Source of the DNA: Desertifilum tharense IPPAS B-1220
GTDB taxonomy: Bacteria; Cyanobacteriota; Cyanobacteriia; Cyanobacteriales; Desertifilaceae
Assembly (NCBI RefSeq): GCF_001746915.1
Contig: NZ_MJGC01000010.1
Coordinates: 1 to 64,000, forward strand
Length of the DNA stretch: 64,000 bases
Direction: 5' to 3'
Below the pieces are notes generated by a model that saw only the letters and a program-made list of their open reading frames with translations, searched no databases and had not been told where the DNA came from. Shown here one piece after another: positions 36,175-44,174 of the stretch; the first letter of the stretch is position 1, and the number at the start of each line of letters is the position of its first letter. The translations under genes and the position numbers were made by a program.

Positions 36175-38637
36175 ATGAGTCGGCAAAGGCGATCGCAACA
36201 GGAACCGCTACACCCTATTTCGACCTCTGCGAAAACGAGCTTTCTGCAAACCCGACCCTTTAGCGAGCAACCGCAAAACGCCTCGCCAACCCCAGATAAT
36301 CCCGATTTACAGACCCAATTGAACGCAGCAGCGCGGTTTGGACATCGCTTGAGCCAGATTGCGATTCAACCAAAACTAACCGTAGGTGCGCCTGGAGATC
36401 GGTACGAACAAGAAGCAGATAGCGTCGCCTCCCAAGTGATGAGCATGAGCGAACCCTCAGCGCGATCGCCCATTCAACGGGAAACCGCGCCGGAAGAGGA
36501 AGAGTTGCAAATGAAACCCCTCGCCGCTTCTATTACCCCGCTGGTTCAACGAGAAGCCGCCCTCGAAGAGGAGGAACTTCAGATGAAACCCCTCATCCAA
36601 CGAGAAGCCGCCCTCGAAGATGAGGAAGAACTCCAGATGAAACCCCTCATCCAACGAGAAGCCGCCCTCGAAGATGAGGAAGAACTCCAGATGAAACCCT
36701 CATTGCAGCGATCGCAAGAAGCAAGCTTTACAGCCAACGACACCGTAGAAAATCAACTCAATAACAGCAAAGGCGGCGGTAGCCCTTTACCCAACGAAGT
36801 TCGCAGCTTCATGGAACCCCGTTTTGGCGTCAATTTTAGTCAAGTGCGCGTGCATACCGACAGCAACGCCGTGCAGATGAACCGCAACCTAGGCGCACAA
36901 GCCTTCACCCACGGACATGATGTCTATTTTGGTGCCGGAAAATCGCCCACAGACTTGCAACTCACCGCCCACGAACTCACCCACGTTGTCCAACAAACGG
37001 GGGGAGAAAGCAGCCATTCCCACACGGCTGGAGTACAGCGAAGTGCCATTAATAACATCTCCAAGGGTGCAGCAAATACGATTCAGCGAAATCCTTTACT
37101 AGGGTTTCCTTCTAGTTCAATTTCCGATTTGCCGGATATGCACCCTGTGAACTGGTCAGAACTAGCGCAACCCCAGTCCCCTCCACTAGAAATAGCACCT
37201 GTGGAAATGAAAAGAGCCATAACGGGATCTCATCCACCCGCCGCACCTCTTCCACCGGCTTCAGATCCTTGGGCGTCTTTATCGGCTAATCGCTGCAATC
37301 CTAATCATCACGCACCTCCTAGACATCACTTTGATTTCAGTACCCTGATTAACATAGAACGTCAGCAAGCTTGGAGTGCAATTGGACAAGATATCTCGGC
37401 TGTTCAGGATGGATGGAATGCGGTGGTACCTCTTGCGAATGCTTTCAACATCGCAGAAAACGATCGTACTCTTCAAAACCCTGAATTTGGTTTGCAACCT
37501 TTTGACAGGGGAGTAGGAACTTTAGAAGGATTAGCAGGTCAGCAACGGGTTCCTCGTACAGGTGCGAGAAAAGCAACAACTGTTGATTCTTTGTTTGAAT
37601 TACCTCAGAGCGATCCCGACATTAGACGTTTTGGAACCGACGTTAACATCACTTCTCGCGAGAGCCGAGGGATCGATCGTGCCTCACAAAGTTCTGAGGT
37701 TGAACAGGCTGTTTTGAAAGTTCAAGCCGTGGAAGCTGAACTTCAAAGTGCTGTATCTAACGTACAAGCAAAAGTAGATTTTGTAGAAGCAGCAGCCCAT
37801 AGCGTAGATGCCGCCGCAGCAGGAGTCCGATTAGTTGAGGCTCAACATCAACAAGCAGATGCTCAATCGCAAGTTGATTCGCTTAAAGGCGAGCGAGATC
37901 GAGTCAAAAATAACGTAAAAACGGTCATTACTCTTGTTAAGAGTCTAGTGTCTCTAGGAGTGGCTGCTGGAGCCGGAGCAGCTAGCGCTTCAGCAAGTGG
38001 TGCTTCTGGGGGATTAACACTGAAAGATGCGAATGGCCCGTCAGCCGATATTCTTGGCGTTATTGCTGACCGAATTGTTGATGCGGCTTATGCCGAACAA
38101 ATTAGTGAGGCTCAAGCTGCTTTAAGTGTCGCGATCGCTAGCGTGCGTCAAGCCGCAGGAGAGCAAGCAACCAGCGCCCTTCTTGCTGCAAACTCTGAGT
38201 TACAAGCACGGCACAGAGAACTCAATTCAGCACGTTTTGCCGTAGTTGATGTGTTAATTCGTCGCCGTTCTGCTTACAGTCAGTTAGCAACAAGCGCCGC
38301 TCGCAGAAGTGGGGGGAGTACAAGTACCCAAGATCGAATTGCTGGTATGGTTGCTGCAATTCCGATTGTAGAAGTGGTTGTTGCGCGCTCATCGAGCGTC
38401 CTTTCAGCGGCTGAACGGGGTTTGAATGTCTCTTATTCAAACTCTTCAGGAATCGGATTTAGTATGGCAAGATATGCAGGGTATTCTCAAGCGAATTCTT
38501 TTGTCAATCACCTGGCAATGCTGCGAGGTTTGCAAATAGAGATGACAATCACTCATAATTTCTGGCGAGAACGTCTTAGCAGTTTGCAAGCAATTGTCAC
38601 TAGGCTGGGTCAAGGCATTGGAGCAAGCGGTCAATAG
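36175..38637 (+). CDS. DUF4157 protein, candidate injection-system cargo
   Basis: The product has 820 residues. Residues about 100-176 are four to five imperfect acidic repeats of the form QREAALEDEEELQMKPL. The DUF4157 domain (about 200-280) has RFGVNFSQVRVHTDS, AQAFTHGHDVYFGAG and the metallopeptidase-like HELTH at 266-270. A Pro-rich segment follows. The C-terminal half (about 490-740) is a long helical, coiled-coil-prone region with an Ala/Gly/Ser-rich hydrophobic stretch near 590-615 (SLGVAAGAGAASASASGASG) that could be a pore or membrane segment. DUF4157 is known as a frequent N-terminal domain of cargo toxins of extracellular contractile injection systems. The structural genes lie 14-24 kb away, so the assignment as cargo is plausible but indirect. 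No immunity gene is recognised beside it. Confidence 0.8.
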   Translation: MSRQRRSQQEPLHPISTSAKTSFLQTRPFSEQPQNASPTPDNPDLQTQLNAAARFGHRLSQIAIQPKLTVGAPGDRYEQEADSVASQVMSMSEPSARSPIQRETAPEEEELQMKPLAASITPLVQREAALEEEELQMKPLIQREAALEDEEELQMKPLIQREAALEDEEELQMKPSLQRSQEASFTANDTVENQLNNSKGGGSPLPNEVRSFMEPRFGVNFSQVRVHTDSNAVQMNRNLGAQAFTHGHDVYFGAGKSPTDLQLTAHELTHVVQQTGGESSHSHTAGVQRSAINNISKGAANTIQRNPLLGFPSSSISDLPDMHPVNWSELAQPQSPPLEIAPVEMKRAITGSHPPAAPLPPASDPWASLSANRCNPNHHAPPRHHFDFSTLINIERQQAWSAIGQDISAVQDGWNAVVPLANAFNIAENDRTLQNPEFGLQPFDRGVGTLEGLAGQQRVPRTGARKATTVDSLFELPQSDPDIRRFGTDVNITSRESRGIDRASQSSEVEQAVLKVQAVEAELQSAVSNVQAKVDFVEAAAHSVDAAAAGVRLVEAQHQQADAQSQVDSLKGERDRVKNNVKTVITLVKSLVSLGVAAGAGAASASASGASGGLTLKDANGPSADILGVIADRIVDAAYAEQISEAQAALSVAIASVRQAAGEQATSALLAANSELQARHRELNSARFAVVDVLIRRRSAYSQLATSAARRSGGSTSTQDRIAGMVAAIPIVEVVVARSSSVLSAAERGLNVSYSNSSGIGFSMARYAGYSQANSFVNHLAMLRGLQIEMTITHNFWRERLSSLQAIVTRLGQGIGASGQ
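36472..36705 (+). repeat. Tandem repeats coding for acidic QMKP peptide units
   Basis: Inside the DUF4157 gene, units of about 45-54 bases recur four to five times, two of them nearly identical at the DNA level (GAAGCCGCCCTCGAAGATGA shared). They code for IQRE-acid-rich-LQMKPL units. Similar repeats precede the DUF4157 domain in other cyanobacterial proteins of this type. Unit number is likely to vary between strains. Confidence 0.85.
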
Positions 38638-38700
38638 GTCTTGATTTTTTAGGCTTTCCCGGTTTTGGGCAGGCTATATTTACCTAAGTCAGTTTTCACT

Positions 38701-41142
38701 ATGGCCAAGAAAAGAAAAAGCGTGACGCGGGGTTTGTCTCAGGAATTCTCTAGACGGGCTAGCGGTGAAGTCACTCGTCGGCGAGATTTTGCTAAAAGTC
38801 AAGCGCTGAGTAATCTGGAACGCTTGCTACCCCGGCAGTTGCGCTGGATGTTTTCTTATCTGCGGAGTTTCCGACCAGATTTTGAGGCGTTTCAGGAAGA
38901 GGAGGAAGCGCTACCGGAAACTGAGGTTGTCGCTGAAGCGCGTCGCCAGGTGCCCAAGGCGATTGAGCCGTTGTATGCTCAGTATGATTGTGTTGCCCGC
39001 AATCCTTTAAGTTGCGATCGCGCTCAAGCTTTGGGGTTTAAATATTGTCAGCAATGCGGCTTTCCGGCAATCTTACTAGAGAAGGCGGAGATTCGCGGCA
39101 ATAAGGGACGCTACCGGATTGAAGGCTTACTAGAACAGCGCGGTTTGGGGCGACTCTATCAGGGCATTCAGGTTTCGGATAACCAGCCGGTTCTTATTAA
39201 GGAGTATTTGTTGCCGGAACGGTGTTTTAACCCAGAGGAAACTCGGCTGCGAAAGCAGGTGTTTGAACGGGTGGCGGGGTTGAGTTTAGCCGATGGACGG
39301 GTGCAGGATTTTCGGCTGATTCACCCCTGGGATGCGATCGCAGATGCCAATGAAGAACGCTGTTATCTGGTGACGAAGGGATCTTTACAGCTTTATCCCC
39401 CCCTCAGCGAGTATTTAGCCTTACACGAACCGATGAGTTCAAGGGCGGTTCGGCAAGTTCTCAATCAGGTTTTGCAAACCTTAGAATGTTTGCACGGTCA
39501 GAAATTTCGCTTTCCCTCCGGTCAAATTCAAAAAGGGTTAGCGCATGGCAATTTAACCCTAAATAGTTTATTAATTGCTCAAAATTCTTTACCAAAAATC
39601 AATCCTTTGGGAACAAGCGAACCGAGTGCCGTAGCCGTTGCTACGCCGCCACTGATTGAAACTGATTTTTTTATTTATACAACCGATTTAGCCGTTTGGG
39701 AACAACTTTTTAATCCAGAAAATCAGGAAATTGTCAACCCCTTATTTCAAAAAGATTTAGTTGATTTAGGCTATGTTGCTTTTTATCTGCTAGCGGGTCA
39801 AACCATTCACCCCATTAGCCGCCATCCCTTGAACCCCAGGGACGAACAACAATGGCCGCCCATCGATTTACCCCTGCAAGCTTATCTTCAGCGATTAATG
39901 GGGATTAGCGTTCCTTTTGAAAGTGCGGAAGCTGCGCGTCAAGCGTTATTAAAATTACCGATTGAAAGTGCGATCGCGCCCCCAATTTCCCCAATTGTAG
40001 AAGTAGAGCCGATTCGCTCTAAAAATTATCGCCTTTGGTGGTTTTTATTGGGGATTTTAGGGGTTATTTTATTGGGGTGGCTAATTTGGCTTTTCGCCTT
40101 GCGTTCCCAACGGTTTGAAGCCGCTAGCGAATCTATTTCTTTATGTTGTATTGCAGATGTGGCAGCCGTTCCTGCGGGAACTTTTAACTATACAGCCGAA
40201 CGTCAAGGCACTTGGCAATATGTCCTTCAAGAAGAAAACTTAATTGCCAGAGGACAAACCCTAGAACAAGAATTAACCGCTCAATTGCCTAGAGTTCAAC
40301 TGAATTATCAAAGCGAACCTTCGGGCGAAGCTGCAATCGAAAAAGTCAGAACTGGAGAGTCCAATTTTGCAATTTCTAGTTTAACCCATCCCGTTACCCC
40401 AGATTTAAATAACCGCACCATTGCCTATGATGGTATTGTCGTTTTTGTCAACTTCAGCTATGCCCGACGCCAGCAGAGTTTGCCTAATGCTCTGAGGGGA
40501 CAAATTAGCTTTGAAAACTTGCAAAAACTCTACACGGGAGAAGTAACAAATTGGCGACAAATTGGGGGGCCAGATTTACCCGTTCGGCTCTATATTCCCC
40601 AAGAAAACGAAGTAGTTCAAATCTTTGAACAGCGCGTTTTGCAAACCGAATCTCGCATTAATCAATTTAGAAACTTAATTGTTCAGGAAAATTCATCCGA
40701 CTCCATTGTCCAATTTCTGGGAAATCCGGCAATTCGCCGCTTGCAAACCTTCCCGATGTTGCGCCAGGTGATTCAAGATTTTGAAAACGAACAAGTCGGC
40801 GCGATCGCATTTGCAACCCTCAGCAAAGTTTTTGGTCAATGTTCCGTCTACCCGTTAGCGATCGCCAGCGACAACCAACCCCCCATACAGCCCTTAATTC
40901 AAAATAATAACCGACCGATTACCCCCGCAACCGACTTGTGCCAAGATAAAGGTAACTATCGCCCCAATTCATCAGCGTTTAGATCGCAAACCTATCCCCT
41001 AGCCTATCCGATCGCAGTCATTTACCCCAGAGATAACAGTCGCCCCCCCATTGGTCGCAAATTTGCCGATATCCTCAGCACCCAAGAAGGACAACAACTC
41101 CTCAAAAAAACAGGTTTAATTCCAATCATTCCTAGCGATTAA
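38701..41142 (+). CDS. Zinc-ribbon, pseudokinase, transmembrane, PstS-like substrate-binding protein
   Basis: The product has 813 residues from ATG 38701 (a TTG at 38665 is less likely). After a basic N-terminus comes a Cys cluster (CVARNPLSCDRAQALGFKYC followed by QQCG). About 138-420 is a Ser/Thr-kinase-like domain with RYRIEGLLEQRGLGRLYQGI and VLIKEYLLP. The catalytic loop reads LAHGNLTLNSLLI (Asp replaced by Asn) and DFG is DLA, so it is probably a pseudokinase. One membrane helix lies at about 444-467 (WWFLLGILGVILLGWLIWLF). The outer C-terminal part is a PstS-like periplasmic binding domain (NFAISSLTHPVTPDLNNRTI, LQKLYTGEVTNWRQIGGPDL, GAIAFATLSKVFGQC). It may sense an external ligand and report inward. 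No partner gene is adjacent. Confidence 0.8.
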   Translation: MAKKRKSVTRGLSQEFSRRASGEVTRRRDFAKSQALSNLERLLPRQLRWMFSYLRSFRPDFEAFQEEEEALPETEVVAEARRQVPKAIEPLYAQYDCVARNPLSCDRAQALGFKYCQQCGFPAILLEKAEIRGNKGRYRIEGLLEQRGLGRLYQGIQVSDNQPVLIKEYLLPERCFNPEETRLRKQVFERVAGLSLADGRVQDFRLIHPWDAIADANEERCYLVTKGSLQLYPPLSEYLALHEPMSSRAVRQVLNQVLQTLECLHGQKFRFPSGQIQKGLAHGNLTLNSLLIAQNSLPKINPLGTSEPSAVAVATPPLIETDFFIYTTDLAVWEQLFNPENQEIVNPLFQKDLVDLGYVAFYLLAGQTIHPISRHPLNPRDEQQWPPIDLPLQAYLQRLMGISVPFESAEAARQALLKLPIESAIAPPISPIVEVEPIRSKNYRLWWFLLGILGVILLGWLIWLFALRSQRFEAASESISLCCIADVAAVPAGTFNYTAERQGTWQYVLQEENLIARGQTLEQELTAQLPRVQLNYQSEPSGEAAIEKVRTGESNFAISSLTHPVTPDLNNRTIAYDGIVVFVNFSYARRQQSLPNALRGQISFENLQKLYTGEVTNWRQIGGPDLPVRLYIPQENEVVQIFEQRVLQTESRINQFRNLIVQENSSDSIVQFLGNPAIRRLQTFPMLRQVIQDFENEQVGAIAFATLSKVFGQCSVYPLAIASDNQPPIQPLIQNNNRPITPATDLCQDKGNYRPNSSAFRSQTYPLAYPIAVIYPRDNSRPPIGRKFADILSTQEGQQLLKKTGLIPIIPSD

Positions 41143-41394
41143 AGAATCAGTGAGATTGGTAGCCGGGAGTACAAGCTAACTTAATCAGAGTTAAGCCTTC
41201 AGATATAACCAACTTTATTCATTAGTATAGAAGCTCGACGCAATAGAAGTCGATATTGTTTGGAAGTGATAGTAATTTTCAAAAATAAATAGCGCTGACG
41301 AGGTATGCAAAATCAAACTAGCGATCGTTTGTTGCTAAAGGCGTGCAAGACCCTGCATTTTATTTTCAATTCATTCCAATTTTCTACCTTAGAC

Positions 41395-41536
41395 CTGATT
41401 GACTCATAAAACTGCTGAAAGTCTTATGCTGTCGTAGGTTGGGTTAGCACTAGCGTAACCCAACAGCAGCTAGGGTTGTGTAGGGTTTCGGACCTCAACT
41501 CAACCTACGCGACTATCTTGATTGTCAGTCAACCAG
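41395..41536. mobile_element. MITE-like element B, 142 bp, same ends as element A, 9-bp target duplication
   Basis: The left end is CTGATTGACTCATAAA (41395-41410). The complement of the right end is CTGGTTGACTGACAA (41522-41536), which equals the right end of element A. A perfect 9-base direct repeat ACCTTAGAC flanks it (41386-41394 and 41537-41545). The inside differs from element A and holds another palindrome, GTTGGGTTA/TAACCCAAC (about 41438-41464), a motif common in cyanobacterial repeats. Non-coding. In the rest of the 524-base gap (41143-41666) I see nothing I can name. Confidence 0.8.
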
Positions 41537-41666
41537 ACCTTAGACTCAAACCCTTTGTAAAAGCATCAGCGATCTGGAATCAATCTCGCTAATTTGCGCT
41601 GTCAAAAGCGCCTCGTTCTTCTTGAAAAAAATCAAGCTTGGAATACCGAAGGGATTAACTAAATTT

Positions 41667-44165
41667 ATGTCGCCAAACAACAGCCAAAAGAAAAATCGAA
41701 ATATCAGCGATCTTGCTTCGTTTCAAGTGCGTCAGGGAAAAGCAAATGGGCGCTATGTAAATAGGTCGCACGCAGAAGAGGGGCCTCATCTAGACACGCG
41801 AAGCCCTCTCCTAGGTTCTCATCGCCCCACAGAAGCACCCGATCTCGTTTGTTTGTCTCATTTGCGTTGGAACTTTGTCTTCCAAAGACCTCAACATCTT
41901 TTGACGCGTTGCGTTCAAGGACGACGGGTATTTTTTATTGAAGAACCCATATTTAGCCCTAACCCTCCCCAAACAGCAAAAGGAATCGAGGGAGAAGGTG
42001 GATTAGAAATTACCCAACATGAGAGTGGCGTTTGGGTTGTTACCCCTCACCTTCAAGAAGGTTTAGCAGAAGACAAGCGCAATACAGTTCAGCAGAGACT
42101 CATCGATTCTTTATTTGCCGAGTATCAAATCCACCAGTACCTTTTCTGGTACTACACCCCAATGGCCTTAGCCTTTACCCAGCACTTAGAGCCAATGGCG
42201 ATCGTATACGATTGCATGGATGAACTGTCGGCTTTTAAAGGCGCACCCCCCATCTTAAAAGAGCGCGAAGCCGAACTATTTCAGCGGGCAGACATCGTAT
42301 TTACCGGGGGACAAAGCCTGTACGAAGTCAAACGCAACCAGCACAAAAACGTCTACGCCTTTCCCAGCAGCGTTGATGTCACCCACTTCGCCCAAGCCAG
42401 AACCCCGCAAGCCGATCCTTTAGATCAAGCCCACATCCCTCACCCGCGCCTGGGATTCTTTGGCGTCATTGACGAACGCATGGATCTCGAACTGCTAGAG
42501 GGAATGGCTCAAACTCGCCCCGACTGGCATTTCGTCATTATCGGCCCCGTGGTTAAAATTGACCCTGCAACCTTACCTCAGCATCAGAATATCCATTATC
42601 TAGGCAGTAAAGACTATAAAGAACTCCCTGCCTATCTAGCGGGGTGGGACTTAGCCATGCTTCCGTTTGCCCGTAACGAATCCACCCGCTTTATTAGTCC
42701 CACCAAAACGCCAGAATACCTGGCGGCAGGTAAACCCGTTGTTTCTACCTCAATTCGGGATGTGGTGCGCCCCTACGGACAGGAACGCTTAGTTAGAATT
42801 GCCGATACCGTAGAAGAATTTGTGGCGGCGGCTGAAGCAGCGATGACAGAAGACGGCGAGGCTTCCGGCTGGCTGGGGCGAGTAGACAGCTTCTTAGAAC
42901 AGATTTCTTGGGATCGAACCTGGAATTCCATGTTGCAACTGATTGAGTCTGCCTTAGCAACCCGGTTAGAAAAAAGCAGTAACGGCAAACTCCGGGAAGT
43001 CATCGACCTCAACCAGCCGCCTAGCACGATTACCAGAGAATTCGCCTTTGATTATCTCATTGTTGGGGCAGGGTTTTCGGGAAGCGTGATTGGCGAACGC
43101 ATTGCCACTCAGTTAGGGAAAAAAGTTCTAATTGTGGATAAGCGCAACCACATTGGCGGTAACGCTTACGACCATTACGACAGATCCGGCATCCTCGTCC
43201 ACAAATACGGCCCTCATATCTTCCATACCAACTCGCGGGAAATTTTTGAGTATCTCTCAAAATTTACGGAGTGGCGTTCCTACGAGCATCGGGTTCTCGC
43301 CAGTGTAGACGGGCAACTGGTGCCGATTCCCATTAACCTCGATACCATTAATAAACTCTACGGATTGAACCTCACCTCATTTCAGGTGCCAGAGTTCTTT
43401 GCATCGCTTGCCGAACCCAAGGATTATATCCGCACCTCGGAAGATGTAGTTGTCAGTAAGGTGGGGCGGGAATTGTACGAGAAGTTTTTCCGCAACTACA
43501 CCCGCAAGCAATGGGGACTCGATCCCTCAGAACTCGATAAATCTGTCATTTCGCGCATCCCCACTCGCACCAATCGGGACGATCGCTATTTTACCGATAC
43601 CTATCAAGCTATGCCCTTGCACGGTTTCACGCGGATGTTTGAGCGAATGCTGGATCATCCCAATATTAAGGTAATGCTGAATACGGATTATCGGGAAATT
43701 CACAAGTCTATCCCCTGCCGCGAGATGGTGTATACCGGGCCGGTGGATGAGTTTTTCGATCTGCGTTTTGGCAAACTGCCTTATCGTTCGCTGTTGTTCA
43801 AGCACGAGACGCATAACCAGGCGGTGTTTCAATCTGCGCCTGTGGTCAACTATCCCAACGAACACCTCTATACGCGGATTACCGAGTTCAAGTATCTCAC
43901 GGGACAAGAACACGCCAAAACGAGCATTGTGTATGAGTTTCCGCGTGCCGAGGGCGATCCTTACTATCCCGTACCGCGTCCAGAGAATGCCGAAATTTAC
44001 AAGAAATATAAGGCGCTTGCAGAGGCAACACCGGGGGTCTATTTTGTGGGACGGCTCGCTACTTATAAGTATTACAACATGGATCAATGCGTGGCTCAGG
44101 CGATCGCAGTTTATAAGCAGATTGCGGCTAAACAGCAAGCCGAAACGGTCGTAACGCGTTCCTAA
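41667..44165 (+). CDS. Fusion of glycosyltransferase and UDP-galactopyranose mutase
   Basis: The product has 832 residues from ATG 41667 (TTG 41622 adds 15). Residues about 55-430 are a GT-B glycosyltransferase with DLVCLSHLRWNFVFQRPQHL, AIVYDCMDELSAF, PRLGFFGVIDERMDLELLEG and the sugar-nucleotide region RFISPTKTPEYLAAGKPVVS. Residues about 460-820 are UDP-galactopyranose mutase with an FAD Rossmann start (FDYLIVGAGFSGSVIGERIA), GGNAYDHYD, YGPHIFHTNS, KQWGLDP and the C-terminal GRLATYKYYNMDQCVAQAIA. The mutase makes UDP-galactofuranose, and the transferase may use it, so one chain would make and place galactofuranose in a surface glycan. The GH1-RmlD fusion follows nine bases after its stop. 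Confidence 0.9.
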   Translation: MSPNNSQKKNRNISDLASFQVRQGKANGRYVNRSHAEEGPHLDTRSPLLGSHRPTEAPDLVCLSHLRWNFVFQRPQHLLTRCVQGRRVFFIEEPIFSPNPPQTAKGIEGEGGLEITQHESGVWVVTPHLQEGLAEDKRNTVQQRLIDSLFAEYQIHQYLFWYYTPMALAFTQHLEPMAIVYDCMDELSAFKGAPPILKEREAELFQRADIVFTGGQSLYEVKRNQHKNVYAFPSSVDVTHFAQARTPQADPLDQAHIPHPRLGFFGVIDERMDLELLEGMAQTRPDWHFVIIGPVVKIDPATLPQHQNIHYLGSKDYKELPAYLAGWDLAMLPFARNESTRFISPTKTPEYLAAGKPVVSTSIRDVVRPYGQERLVRIADTVEEFVAAAEAAMTEDGEASGWLGRVDSFLEQISWDRTWNSMLQLIESALATRLEKSSNGKLREVIDLNQPPSTITREFAFDYLIVGAGFSGSVIGERIATQLGKKVLIVDKRNHIGGNAYDHYDRSGILVHKYGPHIFHTNSREIFEYLSKFTEWRSYEHRVLASVDGQLVPIPINLDTINKLYGLNLTSFQVPEFFASLAEPKDYIRTSEDVVVSKVGRELYEKFFRNYTRKQWGLDPSELDKSVISRIPTRTNRDDRYFTDTYQAMPLHGFTRMFERMLDHPNIKVMLNTDYREIHKSIPCREMVYTGPVDEFFDLRFGKLPYRSLLFKHETHNQAVFQSAPVVNYPNEHLYTRITEFKYLTGQEHAKTSIVYEFPRAEGDPYYPVPRPENAEIYKKYKALAEATPGVYFVGRLATYKYYNMDQCVAQAIAVYKQIAAKQQAETVVTRS

Positions 44166-44174
44166 GAGGAGTTT

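Noticed and set aside
43527..44138. Minus-strand frame of 203 codons antisense to the mutase domain
   Set aside because: The plus-strand frame shows full conservation of UDP-galactopyranose mutase; the antisense frame has no recognisable motif or ribosome site.
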